The notes beneath the pieces are model-generated. The model ran no database searches. It worked only from the letters and a program-made list of their open reading frames with translations, and was not told the DNA's origin. Of a stretch of 11,985 nt of DNA, positions 5,077 through 11,985 are shown one piece after another. The stretch lies in the NCBI GenBank assembly GCA_947382445.1, contig CANCZH010000048.1:1-11985 (forward strand), read 5' to 3'. The position numbers were made by a program, and so were the translations under genes. Origin of the DNA: an uncultured Clostridium sp. Lineage in GTDB: Bacteria > Bacillota_A > Clostridia > TANB77 > CAG-508. Numbering within the stretch: position 1 is the stretch's first letter; every line of letters starts with the position of its first letter.

Positions 5077-7184
5077 GTATTAGTCTAATTATTTTATTTG
5101 TAATAATTGTTATATTCTTAATTGTATTTATTTATCTTGAACCTTTATTTATGAAACATAAAGTTAAAAATGATAATGAATATGGCTCAGCTAGATTTAG
5201 TACAGAATCTGAAATAAAACGCAATTTTAAGAAAGAGAATATCAATCATATAAGGGAGGCAGGATTTCCTGTTTCTTTTAGTAAAAATTTAAAATATGTC
5301 TATTTTGACAGGGAAACCCCTCATTATGTCTATTTAGGCTCAACTGGTAGTGGTAAAAGTGTAACAGCAGTTATTCCTACTTGTACTTTTATATCTAAAG
5401 CAAAAAAGAATCGAAGTGTTTTTATCACTGACCCAAAGGGTGAGATTTATCAAACAACATCAAAGATGTTTCAAAATCAAGGTTATAAGATATTAACTAT
5501 AGATTTTAGAAATCCAGAGTTATCAAACAAGATAAATATACTAGATCCAATTATTAAAGAGTATGAAGAATATATTGAGTATGAAAAATTATCAAAGTCA
5601 TTTGATGAAAAGATAAAACCTTATTCAGAACAGAATGATGTTTTAAATAGTAAACTTAATAAGTTAAAATTAAGTAAGTTAAATATTGAAAGAATTAGAA
5701 TTAAGATTGAGAATAATTCTAAAATCATAAATGAACTTACAATAGAAAAAGATAAAAATAATAATGCATCAGTATCACATTATGCTGAAACCAATAGGTT
5801 AATATCTTCTTTAGCAACAATGGTAATGCAAGAAAAAACTGAACAAAAAGATCCGTTTTGGAATGATTCGGCAAAGAATTTATTAGAAGGATTAATCGGA
5901 TTCTTTTTAGAAGAATATAAACTTGGTAATATAACTAGAGATAAAATTACTATGACTAGCATTCGAAAATTTCAAAATAGTTCTATGGAAGAAAATAACT
6001 TCAAGAAATTTAAAGATTATATCAATACTAAAGAATATGGAAATAAGTCTAAAGATGCATTAGTTAGTATATTAAGTGCTAGTGATAACACTTATAAATC
6101 AATAACAGCAGTTTTCGGACAAAAAATGAATATCTTTGATGATATTAATGTGGCAAATGTAACCAGTACAAGTGATTTTGAATTTAGTATATTGGGAAAA
6201 GAACCAGTTGCTTTATATGTAATTGTTCCAGATGAGGATAAAACATATTTTACTCTTGTAACAATTATAGTTGGATTACTTTATAGAGATTTAGTAAAAC
6301 TAGCTAACAGTAATGACAAAAAGAAATTACCTTTAGAAATAGACTTTATTCTTGATGAATTTGCTAACTGTCCACCATTAGCTGATATTGAAGCAATTGT
6401 TTCTGTAGCTAGATCAAGAGGTATGCATTTTCATTTCTTTATTCAATCTTTTTCTCAGTTGGATAATGTATATGGTAAGGATGTTGCTCAAATAATTCTT
6501 GATAACTGTGGATTAGTATATTTAAAAACGAATACTCAAGAGACAGCTGAAGAAATATCAAAAAGATTAGGTAGGAAAACCATCGAATCTAATAGTGTAA
6601 GACAATCCATGTCTTTAATGAACTACAATGGTGATAAATCTACTAATTTAATTGGTAGAGATTTAATGACTCCAGAAGAGGTAAAACAGCTTCATTATAA
6701 AACTATTATTTTTCCTATTATAGGATTTCCTATATTTAGAGATACTGTTTTATACAGTAAGTTTAGTTGTTATGAATCAGGCAAAATTGAAAGAATATCT
6801 AATCCATTAAAGAATCTGTCTAATACATATTTTACTGTTGAAGATATTAAACATGAAGTAAAAAGTAAAAAAGCAAGGGATAGTAAAGCTTCCAAAGAAT
6901 ACTATGATGCTTTAGAACTTGCTGATAAAGAGAATCTTAAACCAGTTGAGGTTATCATTGAAAAGATATTTAAAACTGATTTTGATATTAAATATAATAT
7001 TACAACTAATCATAGAGCTTATATGAATGTTGAAGTTAATAGAAAATTAATACAAAAGGAAAAATCATTACTTAATACAAAAATAAAATCAGAATTTTAT
7101 CATACTGAAATAAAAGAATCTGAAGAAAAGACAATAATAAATATTTATAATGAAAATCCTAATTTAAGTTTAGGAATGAAATGA
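5073..7184 (+). CDS. Type IV coupling protein, VirD4/TraG family ATPase
   Basis: The 703-residue protein is the motor that links relaxase-bound DNA to the secretion channel. A single hydrophobic segment (about residues 3-23) anchors it in the membrane. The sequence then has EYGSARFST, a stretch typical of TraG/VirD4 proteins, and a Walker A GSTGSGKS (residues 89-96). TDPKGEIYQ and the Walker B IDFILDEFANCPP (D428, E429) follow, and then SRGMHFHFFIQSFSQL. All are family hallmarks. Residues about 160-225 form a Lys/Glu-rich, probably coiled-coil insertion. The C-terminal 130 or so residues are poorly conserved to my eye. Many relatives have two membrane segments, and here only one is clear. It is last in the transfer operon, overlaps the preceding gene by four bases and is followed at once by a terminator. 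The rest of the channel must be encoded elsewhere. Confidence 0.9.
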   Translation: MSISLIILFVIIVIFLIVFIYLEPLFMKHKVKNDNEYGSARFSTESEIKRNFKKENINHIREAGFPVSFSKNLKYVYFDRETPHYVYLGSTGSGKSVTAVIPTCTFISKAKKNRSVFITDPKGEIYQTTSKMFQNQGYKILTIDFRNPELSNKINILDPIIKEYEEYIEYEKLSKSFDEKIKPYSEQNDVLNSKLNKLKLSKLNIERIRIKIENNSKIINELTIEKDKNNNASVSHYAETNRLISSLATMVMQEKTEQKDPFWNDSAKNLLEGLIGFFLEEYKLGNITRDKITMTSIRKFQNSSMEENNFKKFKDYINTKEYGNKSKDALVSILSASDNTYKSITAVFGQKMNIFDDINVANVTSTSDFEFSILGKEPVALYVIVPDEDKTYFTLVTIIVGLLYRDLVKLANSNDKKKLPLEIDFILDEFANCPPLADIEAIVSVARSRGMHFHFFIQSFSQLDNVYGKDVAQIILDNCGLVYLKTNTQETAEEISKRLGRKTIESNSVRQSMSLMNYNGDKSTNLIGRDLMTPEEVKQLHYKTIIFPIIGFPIFRDTVLYSKFSCYESGKIERISNPLKNLSNTYFTVEDIKHEVKSKKARDSKASKEYYDALELADKENLKPVEVIIEKIFKTDFDIKYNITTNHRAYMNVEVNRKLIQKEKSLLNTKIKSEFYHTEIKESEEKTIINIYNENPNLSLGMK

Positions 7185-7214
7185 GGCTAGTTGCAATGAC
7201 TAGCTCCTTTTTTT
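7183..7214 (+). terminator. Intrinsic terminator after the coupling protein gene
   Basis: GGCTAGT (7185-7191) pairs with ACTAGCT (7199-7205) around TGCAATG, including one G-T pair, and a T-run follows at 7208-7214. It begins at the coupling protein stop, so it ends the transfer operon. The frame of the next gene is open across it, which would place the hairpin in coding sequence if the upstream ATG at 7181 were used. That argues for the ATG at 7244. Confidence 0.7.
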
Positions 7215-7224
7215 ATGGTAAAAT
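7196..7224 (+). promoter_or_regulatory. Extended -10 promoter for the SWIM cassette
   Basis: TGGTAAAAT (7216-7224) is an extended -10 element, TG-N-TAAAAT. ATGACT at 7196-7201 lies 17 bases upstream and matches TTGACA at four positions. The promoter is embedded in the second half of the terminator. A start near 7231 would give a very short leader that begins at the ribosome binding site. Confidence 0.45.
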
Positions 7225-7230
7225 GTATGT

Positions 7231-7237
7231 AGAGGGA
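7231..7237 (+). promoter_or_regulatory. Ribosome binding site fixing the start at 7244
   Basis: AGAGGGA stands six bases before ATG at 7244. The longer frame from 7181 would start inside the coupling protein stop region with no ribosome binding site of its own and would translate through the terminator. Confidence 0.65.
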
Positions 7238-7243
7238 TATTCT

Positions 7244-8284
7244 ATGAAAAATGATAAATATGATTTATATGTCAAAAAGATTGATAAGATTAAAAAGCAT
7301 TTAAAAAAGGATAAGTTATATTTGGAATTACAACTTTTAAATTATGAAGGTTATTATCTTTATATTATAATTAATTATATAAAAAAAATTGATAGTTATA
7401 AATTAATATGGTTTGATTTGGAAGATTTAGAAGATAATAAAATAGATAAATATTTTAGTTGTGAATATATTCCTAATGAATTAATTAATAGAATTAATGA
7501 AAAGTTTGAAAAGTACATAGTTAGTTCAAAGTATAATGAATCAATGGAATCAAAAGAAGATGTAGTCAAACTAAAGGCTTATATTAAAACTAAAGAGGAT
7601 GATTCTATAGATGTTTCCTTTCATAAATTTTTACCAAAATCATTGGCCCACCTTTCGGATCTTTTTATAATGGTTTTTAATAATTTACCAAGAAAACTTG
7701 AAAACTTTTTATTTGAACTGTTAGCAAAATTGACTGATAGTACAACAAAATATGAATATAAAAAGGAATTTTATTTTGATTTATTTAAGGATGATATAGA
7801 TTCTATATTTGCATATCAAATAAGAGAAAGAGGAAAAAAATATTACGAAGATAAAACTATATCTTATTTAGAAAAAATAGAAGATAGATATTTTGCTATT
7901 GTAGAAGGTACTGAAAAATATTTGGTTATTATAAAATATAATGATGAAGAAAAAATCATGCAAGTATATTGTTCATGTCCATGTGAATTTTACTGTAAAC
8001 ATATATATGCTGTGATACTAGCTGTAAGAAATAATGAATTTAATCGTTTTTATAAGATTATGTATAAGAATCCTAATGAAAGTTTACTTGAAAGAATAAT
8101 GAGTTTTGATTATTTCTTATGCACTGGTGTTATAGAACAGAATTTAGAAATTATTAATAATTATGGAGAGATAGAGTTAGTCCCTATTTTAGATATAAAT
8201 AATAAATGTAATTGGGAAGTGCTAGAAGATAGTGAAGATGAAAAATTGCTAAAACAAATAAATGAATTTCTTCATGAAAGGTGA
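7244..8284 (+). CDS. SWIM zinc-finger protein of unknown function
   Basis: The protein has 346 residues from the ATG at 7244. Its clear feature is a SWIM zinc finger near the C-terminal third: C243-S-C245, then after five residues C251-K-H253, in CSCPCEFYCKHIYAVILA. SWIM fingers bind zinc and mediate DNA or protein contacts in recombination factors, SWI2/SNF2 helicases and MULE transposases. Here no helicase, nuclease or transposase domain accompanies it. The N-terminal 200 residues are Lys-, Tyr- and Asp-rich and do not resemble a family I know. FYFDLFKDDIDSIFAYQIRERGKKYYEDK, just ahead of the finger, is typical of the lead-in to SWIM domains. It heads a cassette of three genes with its own promoter, between the transfer operon and the type I methylase, so it is likely cargo. 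Its stop region overlaps the ribosome binding site of the next gene. Confidence 0.78.
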   Translation: MKNDKYDLYVKKIDKIKKHLKKDKLYLELQLLNYEGYYLYIIINYIKKIDSYKLIWFDLEDLEDNKIDKYFSCEYIPNELINRINEKFEKYIVSSKYNESMESKEDVVKLKAYIKTKEDDSIDVSFHKFLPKSLAHLSDLFIMVFNNLPRKLENFLFELLAKLTDSTTKYEYKKEFYFDLFKDDIDSIFAYQIRERGKKYYEDKTISYLEKIEDRYFAIVEGTEKYLVIIKYNDEEKIMQVYCSCPCEFYCKHIYAVILAVRNNEFNRFYKIMYKNPNESLLERIMSFDYFLCTGVIEQNLEIINNYGEIELVPILDINNKCNWEVLEDSEDEKLLKQINEFLHER

Positions 8285-8291
8285 TGTTAAT

Positions 8292-8741
8292 ATGAAAACT
8301 ATAAAATTTTATAAGTATGATGGTACATTAGAAAAAGAAATTCCTTTAATTGATGAAAACTTGGCAAAAACAAATGGTATGTTATTAAAATGCTACTTAA
8401 ATAATAAGAAAGAAAAAATTGGATATGGAGATCCATATAGAACTCATGATAAAGATTCATATGATGGTGAAGTTCATGATTACATCAACTTGTGGACATG
8501 GGATAATTTGGATGAAGAAAGACACCAGCTTATTGGTGATGATGATAATAAATATAATCAGACATTTATTAAAGTTGATATAGATTCAATTATATCTGTA
8601 GAAGCAATTCTATATTCAAATCCTAGATGGGGAGGAAAACTAACAAATAAATTTAAGTTTCGTAAATTGGAAAATAATCAGAATATGGAATTTGATATTC
8701 CTCCATTTCTGAAGAAAGATGGTAATAACAATGATAAATGA
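8292..8741 (+). CDS. Unknown protein, second gene of the SWIM cassette
   Basis: I do not recognise this 149-residue protein. It begins MKTIKFYKYDG and has alternating polar and hydrophobic stretches suggesting a beta-rich fold. Several Trp, Tyr and Asp residues cluster in the middle (HDYINLWTWDNLDEERHQL), and the C-terminus is basic and Asn-rich. There is no signal peptide or membrane segment. The start at 8292 is chosen because AAAGGTGAT (8276-8284) stands seven bases before it. A longer frame from 8262 would include the ribosome binding site and overlap the SWIM gene. Its end overlaps the next gene by 11 bases. Co-transcription with the SWIM gene and the following gene is likely. The role, possibly that of an immunity or partner protein, is open. 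Confidence 0.62.
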   Translation: MKTIKFYKYDGTLEKEIPLIDENLAKTNGMLLKCYLNNKKEKIGYGDPYRTHDKDSYDGEVHDYINLWTWDNLDEERHQLIGDDDNKYNQTFIKVDIDSIISVEAILYSNPRWGGKLTNKFKFRKLENNQNMEFDIPPFLKKDGNNNDK

Positions 8742-9237
8742 TTATGAATTTAAAAATGATAAATATGACATAATTGGTTTTAATTTGTCGAAAAATGTCG
8801 AACAATATGATTTTGCTTATAAACTTGGTGATTTAGATGAACTATGTTGGGGATTTAATATTAATGGCAAGTTGATTGGTGTGAGTTCATATGGTAACTA
8901 TCTTTTAGATTCATATTCAGCACTTGTAGATAATGCGGATTTTTACATATTAAGTGATTTTGATTTATATAGAATTAACTTAAATACTTTAGAATGCATA
9001 TTGAAATTAAATTTAGAAGATTATGCTCCAATGGATGAAATATATAAGTTTTTTAATGGGGTAATTTTAATTGGAGAAAATAACATAATTTATGTTGAAA
9101 ATGATAAAATTATATGGTCATATAGCTCAATGACATATATACAATCAGTAGTAGTATCTAGGGATGATACAGTAGAAGTTACTGAAGATGAACCATATAA
9201 CAAATTTGTTTTAGATAAACATGGAAATATAATTTAA
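8731..9237 (+). CDS. Unknown protein, third gene of the SWIM cassette, possible beta-propeller blades
   Basis: This 168-residue protein has no function I can name. It shows repeated strand-turn-strand patterns (GKLIGVSSYGNYLLD; ADFYILSDFDLYRINL; GVILIGENNIIYVENDKIIWSY), suggesting two to four beta-propeller-like blades, too few for a full propeller. It is acidic and without membrane segments or metal motifs. ATG at 8731 is preferred because the preceding frame from 8719 adds only four residues and neither has a strong ribosome binding site. The overlap with the previous gene suggests coupled translation. A terminator lies 14 bases after the stop, closing the cassette. The gene could encode a regulatory or immunity partner of the SWIM protein, which is speculation. 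Confidence 0.6.
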   Translation: MINDYEFKNDKYDIIGFNLSKNVEQYDFAYKLGDLDELCWGFNINGKLIGVSSYGNYLLDSYSALVDNADFYILSDFDLYRINLNTLECILKLNLEDYAPMDEIYKFFNGVILIGENNIIYVENDKIIWSYSSMTYIQSVVVSRDDTVEVTEDEPYNKFVLDKHGNII

Positions 9238-9250
9238 CTTAATGACTTTG

Positions 9251-9278
9251 GCAATTATGAAATATTAATTGCTTTTTT
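9251..9278 (+). terminator. Intrinsic terminator closing the SWIM cassette
   Basis: GCAATTA (9251-9257) pairs perfectly with TAATTGC (9266-9272) around an eight-base loop and is followed by TTTTTT (9273-9278). The stem is AT-rich, but the shape and position 14 bases past a stop codon are convincing. Confidence 0.75.
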
Positions 9279-9310
9279 ACTGTGAAACCATAGAGGAAAG
9301 TGCCGAATTA

Positions 9311-9319
9311 TGTTATAAT
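9311..9319 (+). promoter_or_regulatory. Extended -10 promoter of the type I restriction-modification locus
   Basis: TGTTATAAT is a perfect extended -10 element (TG-N-TATAAT). No good -35 box stands 16-18 bases upstream, as is common for extended -10 promoters. It lies between the cassette terminator and the hsdM ribosome binding site, so the locus should be transcribed independently. Confidence 0.65.
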
Positions 9320-9333
9320 TATCTTGATATTAT

Positions 9334-9340
9334 GAGGTGA
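9334..9340 (+). promoter_or_regulatory. Ribosome binding site fixing the hsdM GTG start
   Basis: GAGGTGA lies five bases before GTG at 9346. The in-frame GTG at 9337 is part of this site and so cannot be the start. The protein beginning then reads MNKQQLASKIWESANK, as expected for HsdM. Confidence 0.75.
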
Positions 9341-9345
9341 TTATA

Positions 9346-11913
9346 GTGAATAAACAACAACTTGCATCAAAAATTTGGGAATCAGCAAATAAGATGCGAT
9401 CAAAAATTGAAGCAAATGAATATAAAGATTATATTTTAGGATTTATATTTTATAAGTTTTTATCTAACAAAGAATTAAAAACATTATATAACATGGGATT
9501 TACTGATGAAGATATAATATCTGATGTAAATGAGGAACATGATCAAATAAGAAAAGATATTCAAAATAGATTAGGATATTTTATTTCACATAAGGATTTA
9601 TTTTCTACGTGGATTGGAAAAGGAAATGATTTTAATATTGCTGATGTAAGAGATGCCTTAAATGCATTTACAAGATTAATTAGTGAAACTCATAAAAAAG
9701 TATATGATGGAATATTTACAACATTGGATACTGGATTAAGTAAATTGGGAGATACTACTCAAAGTCAAACAAAAGCAGTAAAAGATTTGATTTATTTAAT
9801 TAATGATATTCCAATGGATGATAAACAAGATTATGATGTTTTAGGATTTATTTATGAATATTTGATATCTAATTTTGCTGCTAATGCAGGTAAAAAGGCT
9901 GGAGAATTTTATACTCCACACGAAGTATCATTACTAATGTCAGAAATCATAGCAGAACATTTAAAAGATAGAGAAAAAATAGAAATATATGATCCAACTA
10001 GTGGATCTGGATCTTTATTAATTAATATCGGTAAAACGGCTTCTAAATATATAAAAGAAGAGAATAAGATTAAATATTATGCACAGGAATTAAAACAAAA
10101 TACTTATAACTTAACAAGAATGAATTTAGTTATGAGAGGAATATTGCCTGATAATATTGTAACTAGAAATGGTGATACATTGGAAGATGATTGGCCATAT
10201 TTTGATGAACATCAAGAATATAGTCCATTATTTGTGGATGCAGTTGTTTCTAACCCACCTTATTCTCAAAATTGGGATCCTAAAGATAGAGAAGTTGATG
10301 CAAGATATAAAGAATATGGAGTTGCACCTAAATCAAAAGCTGATTATGCCTTTTTACTACATGATTTGTTTCATTTAAAATCAGATGGTATTATGACAAT
10401 TGTTCTTCCACATGGAGTATTATTTCGTGGAGGAGAAGAAGGAGAAATAAGAAAAAATTTAATTGAGCATAATAATATAGATGCAATTATTGGATTACCA
10501 GCAAATATATTTTTTGGGACAGGTATTCCAACAATAATAATGATTTTGAGAAAAAATAGAAATAACACTGATACTTTAATAATAGATGCATCTAAAGGCT
10601 TTGTTAAAGAAGGTAAAAATAATAAGTTAAGAGCATCTGATATTAAAAAAATAGTTGATACAGTAATAAAAAGAGAATCTGTTCATAAGTTTTCAAAAGT
10701 TGTAACAAGAGAAGAAATAAGAGAAAATGATTACAATTTAAATATACCACGTTATGTTGATTCATCAGAGGATGCAGAAACTTTTGATATTTATTCATTA
10801 ATGAACGGTGGAATCCCCAAGATTGAGTTAGATAAGTTTAACAAATATTTTGATGTATTTCCAAATTTAAAGAGAGATTTGTTTAAAAATATCAATGATG
10901 ACTACTACGAATTGTCTACTGAAGAATTACATGAATTAATTTTAAATCATAAAGATATAATTAATTATAAAAACTCCTATAAAGATAAGTTTAGTGATTT
11001 TGATAGTTATTTAAATGAAGAATTAATTACCAATATGGATAATGTTGATATCTCCTCAGAAGAAGATAAAATAAGTAATTCGATGTTTAATCGAATAGAA
11101 AATGTTGAGCTAGTAGATAAATACAATGCTTATCAGATATTAGATGATAATTGGAATGTAATATCTGGAGATTTAGAATTAATAAAATCTGAAGGCATTG
11201 AAGCTTGTAATAAGGTTGATCCTGTTATGGAAATAAAGAAGAAAAATGATAAAGAAACTGAAGTGCAAGTCGGAGTTAAAGGTCATGTTATTCCCTTTGA
11301 ATTAGTAATTGATTATAAATTAAAAGACTTAAAAAATAATGTGATTGATAAAGAAAATCGATTAAATGATATAGAGTCAAGAATCAGTGAATTATTTGAC
11401 AATCTGTCAGAGGATGAAAAAACAGAAATTGAATCTATTTTAACTGAAGAAAATGATGCTTTTGTAGCAAAGGAAGTTGCAAAAAAAGCAAAAGAGTATT
11501 TAAAACAATCATTAAGTGAAGGAACAGTAGAGAAAAAAGTAATTGAAGTTAATAATCTTTTTGAGGAACAAAAGAAATTAAATAAAGAAATTAAAAATTG
11601 TAATAATGAAATAGAAATTGAAACTCAAAAAGAAATTGAAAATCTAACCTATGATGATATCTGTTATTTATTAAATAAAAAATGGATTATACCAATTATT
11701 GAAGGTATTGATAAACTAATAAGTGACATAATAGGTGATTTTACAAAAAATATTGAAAATTTATCCAATAAATATGGTCAAACTTTAAAAGATATTGATG
11801 AGGAAATTGAAAAGACAGAAAATGAATTATCTAAAATGATAGATGAATTAACTGGTTCTGAATTTGATATGAAAGGTTTACAAGATTTTAAATCGTTATT
11901 TGGAGGTGAATAG
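9346..11913 (+). CDS. hsdM: Type I restriction-modification methylase subunit HsdM, with long C-terminal extension
   Basis: The 855-residue protein methylates adenine in the target of a type I system, using S-adenosylmethionine, in complex with HsdS. The N-terminal helical domain (about 1-150) begins QLASKIWESANKMR. AGEFYTPHEV (185-194) leads into the methylase domain. Motif I DPTSGSGS (216-223) forms the cofactor pocket, and NPPY (303-306) is the catalytic motif IV of N6-adenine methylases. IVLPHGVLFRGG and NLNIPRYVD (464-472) close the usual HsdM core. Typical HsdM proteins have about 500 residues. Here about 375 more follow, and the last 200 are Glu/Lys-rich with heptad-like patterns, a likely coiled coil. 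Long HsdM proteins occur elsewhere in Bacillota, so this is a variant, not an error. The gene uses GTG, is read from its own promoter and is followed by hsdS one base after its stop. Confidence 0.93.
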   Translation: MNKQQLASKIWESANKMRSKIEANEYKDYILGFIFYKFLSNKELKTLYNMGFTDEDIISDVNEEHDQIRKDIQNRLGYFISHKDLFSTWIGKGNDFNIADVRDALNAFTRLISETHKKVYDGIFTTLDTGLSKLGDTTQSQTKAVKDLIYLINDIPMDDKQDYDVLGFIYEYLISNFAANAGKKAGEFYTPHEVSLLMSEIIAEHLKDREKIEIYDPTSGSGSLLINIGKTASKYIKEENKIKYYAQELKQNTYNLTRMNLVMRGILPDNIVTRNGDTLEDDWPYFDEHQEYSPLFVDAVVSNPPYSQNWDPKDREVDARYKEYGVAPKSKADYAFLLHDLFHLKSDGIMTIVLPHGVLFRGGEEGEIRKNLIEHNNIDAIIGLPANIFFGTGIPTIIMILRKNRNNTDTLIIDASKGFVKEGKNNKLRASDIKKIVDTVIKRESVHKFSKVVTREEIRENDYNLNIPRYVDSSEDAETFDIYSLMNGGIPKIELDKFNKYFDVFPNLKRDLFKNINDDYYELSTEELHELILNHKDIINYKNSYKDKFSDFDSYLNEELITNMDNVDISSEEDKISNSMFNRIENVELVDKYNAYQILDDNWNVISGDLELIKSEGIEACNKVDPVMEIKKKNDKETEVQVGVKGHVIPFELVIDYKLKDLKNNVIDKENRLNDIESRISELFDNLSEDEKTEIESILTEENDAFVAKEVAKKAKEYLKQSLSEGTVEKKVIEVNNLFEEQKKLNKEIKNCNNEIEIETQKEIENLTYDDICYLLNKKWIIPIIEGIDKLISDIIGDFTKNIENLSNKYGQTLKDIDEEIEKTENELSKMIDELTGSEFDMKGLQDFKSLFGGE

Positions 11914-11914
11914 G

Positions 11915-11985
11915 ATGTTAAAAGATAAAAAAACTCCAGAAATAAGATTTAAGGGATTTACTGAAGATTGGGAACAACGTAAGTT
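11915..11985 (+). CDS. hsdS: Type I specificity subunit HsdS, N-terminal fragment
   Basis: The window ends 23 codons into this gene. The visible start, MLKDKKTPEIRFKGFTEDWE followed by QRK, is the classic opening of HsdS, just before the first target-recognition domain. HsdS chooses the DNA sequence for methylation and cleavage. GGAGGTGA (11902-11909) lies five bases before ATG, inside the end of hsdM, so translation is closely linked. The recognition domains and any phase-variable repeats are outside the window. Confidence 0.88.
   Translation, partial: MLKDKKTPEIRFKGFTEDWEQRK

Noticed and set aside
5780..5962. 60-codon minus-strand open frame within the coupling protein gene
   Set aside because: It is fully inside the conserved VirD4/TraG coding region with no independent support.
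263..7205. CTAG-containing hairpins as a shared, specific signal
   Set aside because: Hairpins at 260, 3472, 4593 and 7185 all contain CTAG, but CTAG is frequent across the window, so the shared core is not significant by itself.
7181..7243. Extended N-terminus for the SWIM protein starting at 7181
   Set aside because: It would start inside the coupling protein stop, lacks a ribosome binding site and would translate through an intrinsic terminator; ATG at 7244 has AGAGGGA.
10169..10568. Two short open frames inside hsdM, one on each strand
   Set aside because: Both lie in the conserved methylase core around NPPY, and their hydrophobic translations are by-products of AT-rich coding DNA.
1..11985. 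Mollicute genetic code with TGA as tryptophan, suggested by the very low GC
   Set aside because: TGA ends several genes exactly at ATGA overlaps or just before new ribosome binding sites, and tryptophans are coded by TGG.

Overview
The window is AT-rich (roughly a quarter G+C) DNA with strong GGAGG-type ribosome binding sites. TGA is used as a normal stop (for example at 1659-1661, 4012-4014 and 7182-7184), so the code is the standard bacterial one. This fits a low-GC Bacillota, perhaps a gut Erysipelotrichia or Clostridia relative. The genus cannot be fixed from the sequence. Nearly all genes lie on the + strand, and the content is that of a conjugative or mobilisable element (ICE or plasmid) carrying accessory cargo.

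Layout. 1-235: the C-terminal end of a macro-domain protein, then an intrinsic terminator. 301-1239: a membrane-anchored M23 peptidase of the type used as a conjugation cell-wall hydrolase. 1238-1453: a non-coding region packed with inverted and direct repeats, the best origin-of-transfer (oriT) candidate. 1479-7184: a tightly packed, partly overlapping operon with a ribbon-helix-helix protein, an acidic unknown, a second ribbon-helix-helix protein, a MOBP-superfamily relaxase (MobL/MobP2-like), a DpnD/PcfM-like acidic protein, two further acidic unknowns and a VirD4/TraG coupling ATPase. A terminator follows.

7244-9237: a three-gene cassette bounded by hairpin terminators, encoding a SWIM zinc-finger protein and two proteins I do not recognise. 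9346 to the right edge: a type I restriction-modification locus read from its own extended -10 promoter. It holds hsdM with an unusually long coiled-coil tail and the first 23 codons of hsdS. hsdR is not in view.

How the parts fit together (inference). The ribbon-helix-helix proteins and relaxase would assemble on the repeat region, nick it and be docked by the coupling ATPase to a secretion channel encoded outside the window. The M23 enzyme would open the wall. The acidic small proteins may be accessory or anti-restriction factors, and the SWIM cassette and type I system are cargo, probably defensive. No integrase, replication gene, VirB4 ATPase, tRNA, rRNA or CRISPR array was seen, and no gene-free stretch exceeds 300 bases. 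The most noteworthy items are the repeat-rich oriT candidate, the uncharacterised SWIM cassette, the cluster of strongly acidic proteins, and the promoter-terminator-gene arrangement in front of the M23 gene.
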